A stretch of DNA of 64,000 nucleotides from Sediminibacterium sp. (GCF_019264485.1 NZ_JAHVAA010000011.1:62001-126000), one strand, 5' to 3'. Counted from the stretch's first letter, positions 36,667 through 46,245 are shown. Notes: generated from the letters alone by a model not told the origin. Numbers and translations: made by a program.

Positions 36667-38349
36667 TCAGTTTAAATACTTCCCTACAATCGGCATTCTT
36701 CTTCCTACTCCAAATGCTTTTGGTGATATACGAATGATGGGACAGAACTGGTTTCTTTTGTACTCATTGTTATTCACCATTTTCAGTGTTCGGTCAACCA
36801 GTGTACCATCATACCCCATGGCTTTAATTTCTCCCGGCCCCATTCTTTTTTCTATGTATTGATAGAGTACCTGGTCGAGCAAACTGTAATCTGGTAAACT
36901 GTCGCTGTCTTTCTGGTTGGGTCTTAATTCTGCACTGGGTGCTTTGCTGATAATATTTTCAGGGATGATTTCTTTTTTTCTGTTGATGTATTTTGCCAGT
37001 GCATACACTTGTAATTTGTAACAATCACCTAATACACCGAGACCACCCGCCATATCGCCATATAAAGTACCATAACCGGTGGCCAGTTCACTTTTATTGG
37101 ATGTGTTGAGCAGTATGTATCCAAATTTATTGGCAATGGCCATTAACAGATTACCTCTTGTTCTGCTTTGAATATTTTCTTCAGCAAGCGAAAAAGGGAG
37201 ACCATTAAAAACAGGTTCAAGCGTTTGTGTGAATGCAGAGAACACTTCATCAATACGGATGATGTCGTAAGGGTTGAGCAGGTTTTTGCTCAGCTCAACA
37301 GCATCGTTTATTGAGTGATCGGTTGAATAGGGGGAAGGCATCAGGATGGCCCTTACATTTTCGGCACCCAGTGCATCGCAGGCAATAGCCAGTGTTACTG
37401 CTGAATCTATTCCACCCGAAGACCCGAGGATGGCTTTGCTGAAACCCATCTTCGAAAAATAATCACGGATACCCATGATCAGTGCATCGTATACCTGTGC
37501 AATATTTAACTCGGGTTCCAGTGTAGCGGGGTTCAATTCTTTATCTGGCACACGGCTGGCCGGTTCTAATATAGGAGCCTGTATACTGCCATCATCATTC
37601 AGGTGAACTGTTACCATCGCTTCTTCAAACATGGGTAATGCAGCACAGAGATTGGCATCTTTATCAAATACGAGTGAAGCTCCATCAAATACAATTTCTG
37701 TCTGGCTACCCACTGCATTGCAATAAAACATCGGGATCTTATACTTCTGAACATTCGCTTTGATAACAGATTTCCGGTCTTCATCATGTGTATAATCAAA
37801 AGGGGAGGCGCTGATATTCAGCATCAGGTCGGGGAATTGTTCCATCAGCTTATCCATAGGACAAATCCTGTACAAAGGGTTATCGCCCATGTTCCAGATA
37901 TCTTCACAAATAGTAATCGCTAATTTTTTTCCTTTGAAAGAAACGATATTCCATTCATAAGCCGGTTCAAAATAACGATACTCATCAAACACATCATAAG
38001 TAGGTAGCAGTGTTTTGTGAATCTCGGCTTTAATTTCTTTCTCATAAAGAAAGAAGGCTGCATTAAACAGGTCTTTCCCTTTTTGAATACTGTTACGAGC
38101 AGGTGAGCCAATCAAAACACCAATGGTATCGGCATGTTCACGTATCAGATCAACCGCTTCATAACATTTATTGATAAAATCACTGAACTCAACAAAATCT
38201 CTTGCAGGGTAACCGCATATGCTCATTTCGCTGAACATAACCAGATCGGCACCGGCTGCTTTAGCCTCTTTAATAGCACTGATGATCTTTGCTGTATTGG
38301 CTTCAAAATTCCCGATATGATAATTCTGTTGTGCGATACTGATCTTCAT
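36667..38349 (-). CDS. nadE: Glutamine-dependent NAD+ synthetase
   Basis: A 560-residue two-domain enzyme. The N-terminal nitrilase-like glutaminase (about 1-250) has the triad Glu in MFSEMSICGYP, Lys in EIHKTLLPTYDVF and Cys in AITICEDIWN. The C-terminal synthetase (about 285-560) has the PP-loop ILGSSGGIDSAVTLAIA and NTSNKSELATGYGTLYGD. It amidates nicotinate adenine dinucleotide to NAD+ with ATP and glutamine. It is single and divergent from gldB. ATG 38349 gives the expected start MKISIAQQNYHIGNF. Confidence 0.95.
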   Translation of the reverse strand: MKISIAQQNYHIGNFEANTAKIISAIKEAKAAGADLVMFSEMSICGYPARDFVEFSDFINKCYEAVDLIREHADTIGVLIGSPARNSIQKGKDLFNAAFFLYEKEIKAEIHKTLLPTYDVFDEYRYFEPAYEWNIVSFKGKKLAITICEDIWNMGDNPLYRICPMDKLMEQFPDLMLNISASPFDYTHDEDRKSVIKANVQKYKIPMFYCNAVGSQTEIVFDGASLVFDKDANLCAALPMFEEAMVTVHLNDDGSIQAPILEPASRVPDKELNPATLEPELNIAQVYDALIMGIRDYFSKMGFSKAILGSSGGIDSAVTLAIACDALGAENVRAILMPSPYSTDHSINDAVELSKNLLNPYDIIRIDEVFSAFTQTLEPVFNGLPFSLAEENIQSRTRGNLLMAIANKFGYILLNTSNKSELATGYGTLYGDMAGGLGVLGDCYKLQVYALAKYINRKKEIIPENIISKAPSAELRPNQKDSDSLPDYSLLDQVLYQYIEKRMGPGEIKAMGYDGTLVDRTLKMVNNNEYKRNQFCPIIRISPKAFGVGRRMPIVGKYLN

Positions 38350-38466
38350 AGAAACACCTGTTTAATAAGCTTCAGACACAAAGTTCCGTAACTTTTGCAT
38401 AGGTTTTACAGGGTTCTTTGATTTGACTCAACGTTTTATCAGCATCTTTGTAAAAACCAGCTCGAT

Positions 38467-39468
38467 ATGAACCGATGGTATGTGGTATTGTTGATGATGA
38501 TATGTTTTTCCTGTGGCAGTAAACATAATGTGCCCGATGTGTCGGCTATTAAGGCACCCATCAGTCTGCAGCGTTTCGAACAATCTTTTTTTGCGATGGA
38601 TACGGTTCAAATTGAAGAATCATTACAGGAATTAACCGCAGAATACCGGGGTTTTACACAGGACTTTTTGTTCAATATCCTGGGAAGTTCACCCGAAACC
38701 ATTACACAGGATATCCCTGTTTTTATCCGCACTTACCAGTCAATAGCCAGAGACGTAGCCAAACAGTTTCCGGATCTCAATAAAGAAATCAATGAAGTGC
38801 AGCAAGGACTTCAGTTGGTGAAATATTATTTCCCCGATTATCGCCTGCCCGAAAAAATCATCACCTTTATTGGTCCGTTGAACAGTTATGGAAGTATTAT
38901 AGCACCCGACGGGCTGGGAGTGGGTTTGCAATTGTATTTAGGCAGCAATCATCCGCTCTACCTGAGTGAGGAAGGACAGCAATTATATCCACGTTATATT
39001 TCAAGAAGATTCGACAGGATATATATTCCGGTGAATGCTGTTAAAAATGTAATGGATGATTTGTATGCGCCCGTCTATGCCGGAAAACCATTGATTGAAC
39101 AAATGGTGGAAGCGGGTAAACGTATGTATCTGCTGGATCGGTTGATGCCTTATGCACCAGATACGCTTAAAACCGGATATACACAACAACAACTGGACGG
39201 TTGTTATGAAAACGAAAAAAATATCTGGAGCTTTTTTATACAGAATAACCTGCTTTATATTATCGATCCCGAAATCATCCGCGATTATATGACCGATGCG
39301 CCCAATACACCCACACTTGGCCAGGCATCGCCAGGTTTTATTGGTCAGTTTGTGGGTTGGCAGATTGTAAAAAAATGGATGTCACAACAGAAAGATTCAG
39401 AAAACATGAAGATGCTGATGGAAACTCCGGCTAAAAAAATATTTGAAGAAGCAAAGTATAAACCCTGA
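38467..39468 (+). CDS. gldB: Gliding-motility-associated lipoprotein GldB
   Basis: A 333-residue lipoprotein with a lipobox in MNRWYVVLLMMICFSCGSKH (Cys 16). The body carries features seen in GldB: ISLQRFEQSFFAMDT, ITFIGPLNSYGSIIAPDGLG, GLQLYLGSNHPLY and YISRRFDRIYIPVNAVKNVM. GldB is needed for gliding in Flavobacterium and is widely conserved in Bacteroidota with the T9SS. Many such bacteria do not glide, so the presence alone does not prove motility. A CATCTTTG promoter-like box lies at 38443-38450. Confidence 0.85.
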   Translation: MNRWYVVLLMMICFSCGSKHNVPDVSAIKAPISLQRFEQSFFAMDTVQIEESLQELTAEYRGFTQDFLFNILGSSPETITQDIPVFIRTYQSIARDVAKQFPDLNKEINEVQQGLQLVKYYFPDYRLPEKIITFIGPLNSYGSIIAPDGLGVGLQLYLGSNHPLYLSEEGQQLYPRYISRRFDRIYIPVNAVKNVMDDLYAPVYAGKPLIEQMVEAGKRMYLLDRLMPYAPDTLKTGYTQQQLDGCYENEKNIWSFFIQNNLLYIIDPEIIRDYMTDAPNTPTLGQASPGFIGQFVGWQIVKKWMSQQKDSENMKMLMETPAKKIFEEAKYKP

Positions 39469-39470
39469 TA

Positions 39471-39505
39471 CCCTAACTCCTAACCCTTAGGAAAAGGTGT
39501 TAGGG
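39471..39505. terminator. Hairpin between convergent gldB and apaG
   Basis: CCCTAACTCC (39471-39480) pairs with GGTGTTAGGG (39496-39505) at 9 of 10 positions. It sits in a 38-bp gap and serves both genes. Confidence 0.65.
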
Positions 39506-39506
39506 A

Positions 39507-39893
39507 TTAGTTCATTTTAGAGGGGACAATCATATCAAAAGCCGGGATATTCACTTCGAACAATTGTTTGGTATGCTGGTTTTCCATCTGGTAGATGCCA
39601 TGCATTTTACCCATTTCGGTACGGAGATTACAACCACTCACATATTGGTAGTGTTCGCCGGGTTGTAAAACGGGCTGAATGCCTACCACACCTTCGCCTT
39701 CCACTTCCCTGTGTTCGCCATTGCTGTCGAAAATTTGCCAGTGGCGGCGTAATAATTTGATGGTAAAATTATTATGATTCTCGATGGTAATCCGGTAAGC
39801 AAACATAAATTCTCCATTCAGCGGGTTGCTGTAGTCAGACTGGAAAAAAGTCTCCACACTGATCTCTACCCCTTCTGAAATTTTGGATACCAT
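39507..39893 (-). CDS. apaG: ApaG protein
   Basis: A 128-residue single-domain protein with the fibronectin-like ApaG fold. Family features: FMFAYRITIENHNNFTIKLL, RHWQIFDSNGEHREVEGEGV, VGIQPVLQPGEHYQYVSGC and MHGIYQM. ApaG is linked to Mg2+/Co2+ resistance and resembles F-box-associated domains; its biochemical action is not settled. It is divergent from icd across a gap with a palindrome. Confidence 0.93.
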   Translation of the reverse strand: MVSKISEGVEISVETFFQSDYSNPLNGEFMFAYRITIENHNNFTIKLLRRHWQIFDSNGEHREVEGEGVVGIQPVLQPGEHYQYVSGCNLRTEMGKMHGIYQMENQHTKQLFEVNIPAFDMIVPSKMN

Positions 39894-39943
39894 AAGGTTG
39901 GTTTGAATAGGGTAAAAATAAGGAAAATAGGTTGATAGTCCAT

Positions 39944-39983
39944 AGTCAATAGATCATAGACCACAGACCATGGTCTATTGACT
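39944..39983. repeat. Palindrome of the CCATAG/GTCAATAG family in a divergent gap
   Basis: AGTCAATAGA (39944-39953) pairs with TCTATTGACT (39974-39983); the loop has TAGACC/GGTCTA words. Unlike its relatives it lies between two divergent starts (apaG and icd), followed by TTTTTAA. It could terminate an antisense transcript or act as a regulatory hairpin. Confidence 0.5.
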
Positions 39984-40044
39984 TTTTTAACACCAAAAAT
40001 TCCTCCCATCCCTTACCTTCGCAGCACTTTAAAAAAGAGGAATT

Positions 40045-41499
40045 ATGACCAGGATTGCCGTAGCAAAAGGAGATGGAATTGGTCCAGAGATCATGGACGC
40101 TGTTTTATCGGTTTTTACCGCCGCCAAAGTGCCTTTGGAATATGATTTTGTAGATATGGGTAAGTGGGTATTTGACAAAGGCTACAGCAATGGAATGACC
40201 CCAGAAGCGCAGCAAAGTATTGAATCGCTGGGGATTCTTTTTAAAGGCCCAATGGAAACACCAAAAGGCAAGGGGGTAAAAAGCGTTAACGTTACCGCCC
40301 GTAAAACCTGGAATACGTATGCCAATAAACGCACTTTCCAGACCCTGCATGGGGTTGATACTGTGTTCAGTAAAGCGGGTATTCCTATTGATATTACGAT
40401 TGTAAGAGAAAATATTGAAGATACTTATGGTGGTATTGAGCATATGCTTACGCATGATGTGGCACTGAGCAGGAGATTTATTACCCGCCCGGGTAGTTTG
40501 CAGGTGATCAAATATGCGTTTGAAATGGCCAAAAAGAAAGGGGCAAGAAGAATCACCTGTGGGCATAAAGCCAATATCATGAAGATCACTGACGGATTGT
40601 TTCTGGAAGTGTTTTATGAAGTGGCCAAAGAATACCCTGAATTAAAAGCAGATGATGTAATTGTGGATGATCTCTGTATGAAACTGGTAAGCCGGCCCGA
40701 TTTATTTGATGTGGTAGTACTTACGAATCTACAGGGTGATATTGTGAGTGATCTTTGTGCCGGACTGGTTGGTGGACTTGGTTTTGCGCCTTCTGCCAAT
40801 ATCGGTGACCATATCTCCATTTTCGAAGCCGTGCATGGTACAGCACCCGATATTGCCGGAAAAAATATAGCCAATCCAACTGCTTTACTGTTAAGCGGTA
40901 TCGGTATGTTAAGACACCTGGGATTGATGCAAACAGCCGCCATGATAGAGAATGCACTGTTATTTACCCTGGAAAGCGGGGTGCATACTGGAGATTTTGG
41001 TGACAAGGGTATCCCATCAGTAAATACCACGGAATTTTCTCAATCCATCATCAATAATTTTGGAAAATTACCGTTTCATAATCCCAAGCCCATGCTGGCC
41101 GATCAGCCAGTGACACCTACTATTTTCAAACTGGAAAAAAATCCGATGCTGGAAAGCCTGGATACGGCAACAGAAAATATTCTTGGTGTAGATGTATTCA
41201 TTGAAAGCAATGAACAACCCTTGGTGGTTGCAGAAAAATGCCTGAAACATACACTTGATCTTTTTAAACTGGTAACCATTAGTAACAGGGGCACACAGGT
41301 TTGGCCCAAGGGCTCTTCGTTTACCAACCTGGTAAACCAATATGGCTGTCGCTTTGAAAGCGTGGGAGAAGTAGCCTTAACACAGGTGGATATACTGGAG
41401 TTGTATAAAAGGCTATCGGCCGACTTTAAAATCTGTTCAACCGAATTGCTGAATGCCTGGGGCGATAAAAAAGCCTATAGCCTGGCACAGGGTCAATAG
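40045..41499 (+). CDS. icd: Isocitrate dehydrogenase (NADP-type, with C-terminal extension)
   Basis: A 484-residue enzyme. The first ~340 residues are the beta-decarboxylating dehydrogenase fold: AVAKGDGIGPEIMDAV, IVRENIEDTYGGIEHM, LTNLQGDIVSDLCAGLVGGL and EAVHGTAPDIAGKNIANPTA. The last ~140 residues (DVFIESNEQPLVVAEKCLKH) form an extra domain known in Thermus/Rickettsia-like isocitrate dehydrogenases. It makes 2-oxoglutarate in the TCA cycle. NADP preference is by family, not verified. A TACCTTCG box (40014-40021) and an AGGA ribosome-binding sequence precede the ATG. Confidence 0.9.
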   Translation: MTRIAVAKGDGIGPEIMDAVLSVFTAAKVPLEYDFVDMGKWVFDKGYSNGMTPEAQQSIESLGILFKGPMETPKGKGVKSVNVTARKTWNTYANKRTFQTLHGVDTVFSKAGIPIDITIVRENIEDTYGGIEHMLTHDVALSRRFITRPGSLQVIKYAFEMAKKKGARRITCGHKANIMKITDGLFLEVFYEVAKEYPELKADDVIVDDLCMKLVSRPDLFDVVVLTNLQGDIVSDLCAGLVGGLGFAPSANIGDHISIFEAVHGTAPDIAGKNIANPTALLLSGIGMLRHLGLMQTAAMIENALLFTLESGVHTGDFGDKGIPSVNTTEFSQSIINNFGKLPFHNPKPMLADQPVTPTIFKLEKNPMLESLDTATENILGVDVFIESNEQPLVVAEKCLKHTLDLFKLVTISNRGTQVWPKGSSFTNLVNQYGCRFESVGEVALTQVDILELYKRLSADFKICSTELLNAWGDKKAYSLAQGQ

Positions 41500-41548
41500 T
41501 CTGAAATACATTATTTACAGGCAAAATCTAATAATAAAGGTCAAAAAA

Positions 41549-41590
41549 CAAGGCTTAGAGCTTGTAGCTTGAAGCTTGCCGCTTTTTTCC
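41549..41590 (+). repeat. AGCTTG-word repeat with T-run between icd and pdhC
   Basis: AGCTTG occurs three times within 25 bp, with GGC/GCC pairing and a final CTTTTTT. It may form a weak terminator for icd. The same words form a strong palindrome at 57865-57946. Confidence 0.4.
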
Positions 41591-41629
41591 TAATTTCACG
41601 GCTTCAAACAAAAGCGCAATCGAAACCAT

Positions 41630-43264
41630 ATGGCAGAAGTGATTTTAATGCCCCGACTGAGTGATACCATGACAGAAGGTGTTATTGCCGCCTGGCATAA
41701 GAATGTGGGTGATGCAGTAAAGAAAGGTGATCTCCTCGCAGAAATAGAAACCGACAAAGCCACCATGGAGCTGGAAAGCTACCAGGATGGAATTTTATTA
41801 CATATTGGTACGCCCAAAGGAGGCAAATTACAGGTGAATGACCTGTTGGCTATTTTCGGCAAAGCAGGTGAAGATATTTCATCCCTCGTTGCTCAACATG
41901 CCGGTGGAGCACCCGCCCCCACACCCGTAGCTGCTGCACCAGCACCTGCTCCTGTTACAGAAGCACCTGCGGCAGTTTCAAAGCCTGTTGCTGATGTGGC
42001 AAATATGGAAGAAGTAGTACTGATGCCTCGTTTGAGCGATACTATGACAGAAGGCGTAATTGCCGGATGGCATAAAAATGTAGGCGATACTGTTAAAAAA
42101 GGAGAAGTGCTGGCTGATATCGAAACCGATAAAGCTACCATGGAACTTGAAAGTTATAAAGATGGTGTTTTACTCTACCAGGGCGCCAAAGCCGGTGAAA
42201 AAATACTGGTGAATGACCTCCTGTGTATAATCGGAAAACCCGGACTGGATGTAGATGTTATTGTAAAAGCAGTAAAGGGTAGTGCCGCACAACCTGCCGC
42301 CACTGCATCGGCAGCACCAGCTGCTCCGGCGGCAACTGCCCCGGCGCCTGTTGTTGCAGCTGCAACGGCACCAACAGTGGTAAATGAAGGACGGATACTG
42401 GCTTCTCCATTAGCCAAAAAAATTGCCGATGAAAAAGGAATTGATCTTCGTTATGTAAAGGGTACCGGCGATAATGGACGCATCACTAAAAATGATGTGG
42501 ATGGATATGTTCCTGCTGCAGCCGCACCTGCTGCTCCTGCTGCTAAAGCCGCTTCACATGTTGCTGCTGCCCCGGCCGGACAGGTTAGTTTTGAAGATGT
42601 ACCTGTATCGCAGATGCGTAAAACCATTGCTCGCCGTTTAAGTGAGAGCCTGTTTACTGCACCGCATTTTTACCTAACCATGAGCATTGACATGGATGCT
42701 GCAGTTGCAGCCCGTGGAAAAATCAATGAAGTGGCTCCCGTGAAAGTAAGTTTTAATGATATGGTATTGAAAGCAACTGCCATGGCTTTAAAACAACACC
42801 CGAAAGTAAACAGCAGTTGGCTGGGAGATACCATTCGCTTCAATCACCACATCAATATCGGTGTTGCCGTAGCAGTGGAAGACGGATTACTGGTTCCGGT
42901 GGTACGCTTTGCCGATACCAAATCGCTGAGTCAGATTGGTGCAGAAGTAAAAGAATACGCACAGAAAGCAAAAGATAAAAAATTACAACCTGCCGACTGG
43001 GAAGGAAGCACATTTACCATTTCCAACCTCGGTATGTTTGGTATAGACCAGTTTACTGCCATCATCAATCCACCCGATTCATGTATTCTGGCAGTAGGTG
43101 GAATTTCGCAGGTGCCCGTGGTTAAGAACGGGCAGGTAGTGCCTGGTAATATCATGAAAGTAACCCTGAGTTGCGATCACCGTTCTGTTGATGGTGCCAC
43201 AGGAGCAGCTTTCCTGCAAACGCTGAAATCATTACTGGAAGAGCCTCTGCGGATGCTGGTGTAA
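41630..43264 (+). CDS. pdhC: Pyruvate dehydrogenase complex E2, dihydrolipoamide acetyltransferase
   Basis: A 544-residue E2. Two lipoyl domains (about 1-80 and 127-205) each carry EIETDKATMELESY/DIETDKATMELESY with the lipoylated Lys. Ala/Pro linkers separate them from the E1/E3-binding domain (ASPLAKKIADEKGIDLRYVK, about 262) and the catalytic domain (about 320-544), with active-site SCDHRSVDGATGAAF. It transfers acetyl groups to CoA. E1 and E3 genes are not adjacent. The start MAEVILMPRLSDTMTEG is typical. Confidence 0.94.
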   Translation: MAEVILMPRLSDTMTEGVIAAWHKNVGDAVKKGDLLAEIETDKATMELESYQDGILLHIGTPKGGKLQVNDLLAIFGKAGEDISSLVAQHAGGAPAPTPVAAAPAPAPVTEAPAAVSKPVADVANMEEVVLMPRLSDTMTEGVIAGWHKNVGDTVKKGEVLADIETDKATMELESYKDGVLLYQGAKAGEKILVNDLLCIIGKPGLDVDVIVKAVKGSAAQPAATASAAPAAPAATAPAPVVAAATAPTVVNEGRILASPLAKKIADEKGIDLRYVKGTGDNGRITKNDVDGYVPAAAAPAAPAAKAASHVAAAPAGQVSFEDVPVSQMRKTIARRLSESLFTAPHFYLTMSIDMDAAVAARGKINEVAPVKVSFNDMVLKATAMALKQHPKVNSSWLGDTIRFNHHINIGVAVAVEDGLLVPVVRFADTKSLSQIGAEVKEYAQKAKDKKLQPADWEGSTFTISNLGMFGIDQFTAIINPPDSCILAVGGISQVPVVKNGQVVPGNIMKVTLSCDHRSVDGATGAAFLQTLKSLLEEPLRMLV

Positions 43265-43301
43265 TAGTGAGTGGTGAGTAGTCAATAGTAAATATAAATT
43301 G

Positions 43302-43353
43302 TTTTATAAAAGAAGCCGCCGTTAAAACTTTAACGGCGGCTTCTTTTATAAAA
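43302..43353. terminator. Very strong bidirectional terminator, 25-bp arms
   Basis: Bases 43302-43326 are exactly mirrored by 43329-43353, with AC at the centre. The core is GAAGCCGCCGTTAAA/TTTAACGGCGGCTTC with A/T-rich outer parts that provide U-runs in both directions. It separates convergent pdhC and metalloprotease genes. Confidence 0.92.
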
Positions 43354-43364
43354 ACACTCACTAT

Positions 43365-45776
43365 TCACTCCCAATCACATCCAATCGGTGCTCCGGGAGC
43401 GATTTCTCTGTGTTGAGGCAGTTCAATGTCTTTGGGCTTTTCAATACGTTCTACCGCATACAGATAATGTGCCCGTAAAGCAATATTTGCAGTGGCCTGT
43501 TGCTTGGCATATGCTTTTAAACTATTGAGCCGATCAAAACAAATGGCTTTTACCTGATAATTGGCTGTATTGTCCTGACTGAGTGCCAGTAACCAGGTAA
43601 GTACAATTTGTTGTGTTTGAGCCTGTACCTGTGCTTTGAGTCCATCCTGTTTTTTACCCATCCATGTTTTTTTGATGAGTGCATCCAGTACATCACTCCA
43701 TCCAATAGTACCTGCCTGTGCTTTGAATTGTTCAAGGCGGTTGGCCCTTTCTGCATTAAATAAAAAGCCCAGTTCAAAATGAGCAAGTGCTTCAGCAGCA
43801 GCCATAGGATCGAAACTCATACCGGTACGTTTGGCAAATGTTTCACCAACACCATAATACATGGGCGGACGGGGAGGAATCAGCATACTGATACGATCAG
43901 GTAAAGTAAGCACTTCGGGATTCAGGCAATCCAATGCAGCTTGTAATGCTTTTTGCTGAATGGCATTATCGAGTACCTGTGGTTTTTGCTGTGCATCGCC
44001 ACGAACATTATAACTGTAATTCATTCCACCAATCAGTTTACATACAGCTTCTACCTGGTAACGATGATAATTATAAACCGGTACCAGTACATCTTCCAGT
44101 TTGGACATAGGCACAGATTCTTTAATGGCATTCTCAGAAAACTGATCCAGTGCTTTCTGACGAACCTGTAATACGCTTTTCAATTCATCAGTTACGTCTT
44201 TACCATTATCCCATAAATGGGCATAAGGGTGAAGTCCACCGGCAGCACGGGCATCAGCATCTGCTATGAATAATAATCCCTGTTTAGTATTCTCATCGAG
44301 GATTTTTTTCAGACCCTCGCTCTCATTCACTCCATCCGGAAAATCCTGATAACCATAAGTAATGGCTCGTTTGTCCCATTCACCAATCTCATTGGTATAT
44401 ACTTTACTGAAATCTATTTCACCTTTACTGTTTACAAAAACATTCGGGTGAGGATAATCCATCACCGATCCGCGGTCATTAAAGCTGGAGGCATAATTGT
44501 GTTGTAAACCGAGTGTGTGACCAATTTCGTGGGCCGATAACTGACGCAGACGTTGCAAAGCTGCTTCACGCATGGTGGCAGGAACAGGTTTACCCGTTTC
44601 ATAGGGAGATAATAAACCGGTAAAAATAAGATGGTCCTGACGCACACGCAGGGAACCCAGTGTAACCTGCCCTTTGATGATTTCACCGGTGCGGGGGTCT
44701 GTAACCGATGCACCATAACTCCATCCACGTGAAGATCGGTGAACCCAGTTTATCATATTGTAACGGATATCCATCGGGTCGGCATCATCGGGTAATACTT
44801 TTACGATAAATGCATTTCGGTAGCCCGCGGCTTCAAAAGCCTGGTTCCACCAGCGACCACCCTCTAACAATGCAGAACGAATGGGTTCTGGTGTACCGTT
44901 GTCGAGGTAATATACAATAGGTTCAACAGGATCACTTATTTTGGCAGCCGGATCTTTCTTTTCAAGCCTGTGTCTGGAAATAAACATTTGTTCGATAGGC
45001 TCGGTAAATGGACTACTGAAATCGAAATAAGTGATGCCGAAATAACCACTGCGGATATCATGTTTACGGGGTTTGTATTGATTATCGGGTAGCTGCACAA
45101 ATGAGTGATGCATACGTACTGTAATGGCTTCACTGGATGGGGTTACGCTGTTTACATAACGACCTGCGTCGCTGCCGCCAGTAAAAGTAATGCTCGCTTC
45201 AAATTCACTGTTCAAAGGAAAATTACGGGTATTGGTAAGGAAGATGGCTGAGCGCGATTCGTTGAAAGTATATGTACCCTGACGCATGGTACGGATCCTG
45301 TCTGCTACGCCATGGGCATCTCTCAGGAAAAACGAAGTGGCATCAACCAGCACTTTATCGCCCTCATCTTCGTCGATGGTAAAACCGGCAATAGTAGACT
45401 GGGCAAAAGATTCCTGTACAGCTTCTTTTTCTTTCTCATCACCGGAAAGTGCCCGGTAACGGTAATTGGGCTGAATCATCATCAGTTTCTTTCCTACTTT
45501 ATGAAAATAGACGATCCGGGTACTGCCCAGCTGACCACGGTCGAGACCAATATCATTGGAACCCAGACCTGCGGGTAATGAGTTGACGTATAAAAATTCC
45601 TGGTTGAGTTTATCAACCTGTAACCAGATTTTGCCGGCAGCAGCATCCCACCAGAATGTGAAATAGCCATCATACCGTTTCATGTTTTTTGTTTTGTCTG
45701 CAATTTTTGAAGACGGGGTTTGTGCTTGAATGCTGCTGAATAGCAAACAGGAAAATGCCAGTAGCCAGGTACGCAT
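43365..45776 (-). CDS. Secreted zinc metalloprotease (DUF5117/DUF5118 family)
   Basis: An 803-residue protein with a signal peptide (MRTWLLAFSCLLFSSIQAQT). The first ~400 residues match the DUF5118/DUF5117 type (RYDGYFTFWWDAAAGKIWLQ, EFLYVNSLPAGLGSNDIGLD). The protease part has HEIGHTLGLQHNY, an HExxHxxGxxH zinc site (His 416, Glu 417, His 420, His 426), with the downstream Met-turn-like SVMDYPHP. It acts outside the cytoplasm, probably in the periplasm or at the surface. The substrate is unknown. It is monocistronic. Confidence 0.9.
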   Translation of the reverse strand: MRTWLLAFSCLLFSSIQAQTPSSKIADKTKNMKRYDGYFTFWWDAAAGKIWLQVDKLNQEFLYVNSLPAGLGSNDIGLDRGQLGSTRIVYFHKVGKKLMMIQPNYRYRALSGDEKEKEAVQESFAQSTIAGFTIDEDEGDKVLVDATSFFLRDAHGVADRIRTMRQGTYTFNESRSAIFLTNTRNFPLNSEFEASITFTGGSDAGRYVNSVTPSSEAITVRMHHSFVQLPDNQYKPRKHDIRSGYFGITYFDFSSPFTEPIEQMFISRHRLEKKDPAAKISDPVEPIVYYLDNGTPEPIRSALLEGGRWWNQAFEAAGYRNAFIVKVLPDDADPMDIRYNMINWVHRSSRGWSYGASVTDPRTGEIIKGQVTLGSLRVRQDHLIFTGLLSPYETGKPVPATMREAALQRLRQLSAHEIGHTLGLQHNYASSFNDRGSVMDYPHPNVFVNSKGEIDFSKVYTNEIGEWDKRAITYGYQDFPDGVNESEGLKKILDENTKQGLLFIADADARAAGGLHPYAHLWDNGKDVTDELKSVLQVRQKALDQFSENAIKESVPMSKLEDVLVPVYNYHRYQVEAVCKLIGGMNYSYNVRGDAQQKPQVLDNAIQQKALQAALDCLNPEVLTLPDRISMLIPPRPPMYYGVGETFAKRTGMSFDPMAAAEALAHFELGFLFNAERANRLEQFKAQAGTIGWSDVLDALIKKTWMGKKQDGLKAQVQAQTQQIVLTWLLALSQDNTANYQVKAICFDRLNSLKAYAKQQATANIALRAHYLYAVERIEKPKDIELPQHREIAPGAPIGCDWE

Positions 45777-45865
45777 GTATGAAAGTTTTGGTGAAAAAGA
45801 TTCGGGCTGAACCCGTATAAAGATATTTTAAAAGAAGTCATGCTGTTTCATATCATCGAAATAAA

Positions 45866-45895
45866 AAATCCTGTTACCGAACGGCAACAGGATTT
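45866..45895 (-). terminator. Terminator of the H1-like gene
   Basis: AAATCCTGTT (45866-45875) and AACAGGATTT (45886-45895) form a perfect 10-bp stem with inner CCG/CGG pairing. On the minus strand a T-rich run follows. It lies 24 bp after the stop of the H1-like gene. Confidence 0.85.
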
Positions 45896-45918
45896 ATATA
45901 GATGTTGTAAAAGCTGAA

Positions 45919-46245
45919 TTAAGCGTTAAAAGGAATCTCTGGATTACCTGGTGCTGCAGGCGCTTCAACAGGTGCAGGAGCTGGCGCTGGTGCAGGTGTT
46001 GCTACAGGAGCCGGTGCTGGTTTAGCGGCTGCTTTCTTTTTTGGAGCTGCTTTTTTCTTGGGAGCAGGTTTTTTTGCAGCTGGCTTTTTGGCTGCAGGCT
46101 TTTTAGCTGCTACCTTTTTTTTCGGAGCTGCTTTTTTCTTTGGTGCTGCTTTCTTAGCAGCTTTTTTTACTGATTTCTTAGCAGGTTTCTTTGCAACTTT
46201 TTTTGGAGCTGCTTTTTTTGCGGCTTTCTTTTTAGCTTTTGCCAT
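45919..46245 (-). CDS. Histone H1-like Lys/Ala/Pro-rich protein
   Basis: A 108-residue low-complexity protein. Residues 1-75 repeat KKAA, AAPKK and KKPA units; residues 76-108 are an Ala/Pro tail (APAPVATPAPAPAPAPVEAP) ending EIPFNA. It has no hydrophobic core and should be disordered. Such H1-like proteins bind DNA and may compact the nucleoid; a ribosome-linked role has also been considered for similar tails. It has its own terminator and an AT-rich upstream region with TAACTTTC, one base off the promoter consensus. Confidence 0.8.
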   Translation of the reverse strand: MAKAKKKAAKKAAPKKVAKKPAKKSVKKAAKKAAPKKKAAPKKKVAAKKPAAKKPAAKKPAPKKKAAPKKKAAAKPAPAPVATPAPAPAPAPVEAPAAPGNPEIPFNA

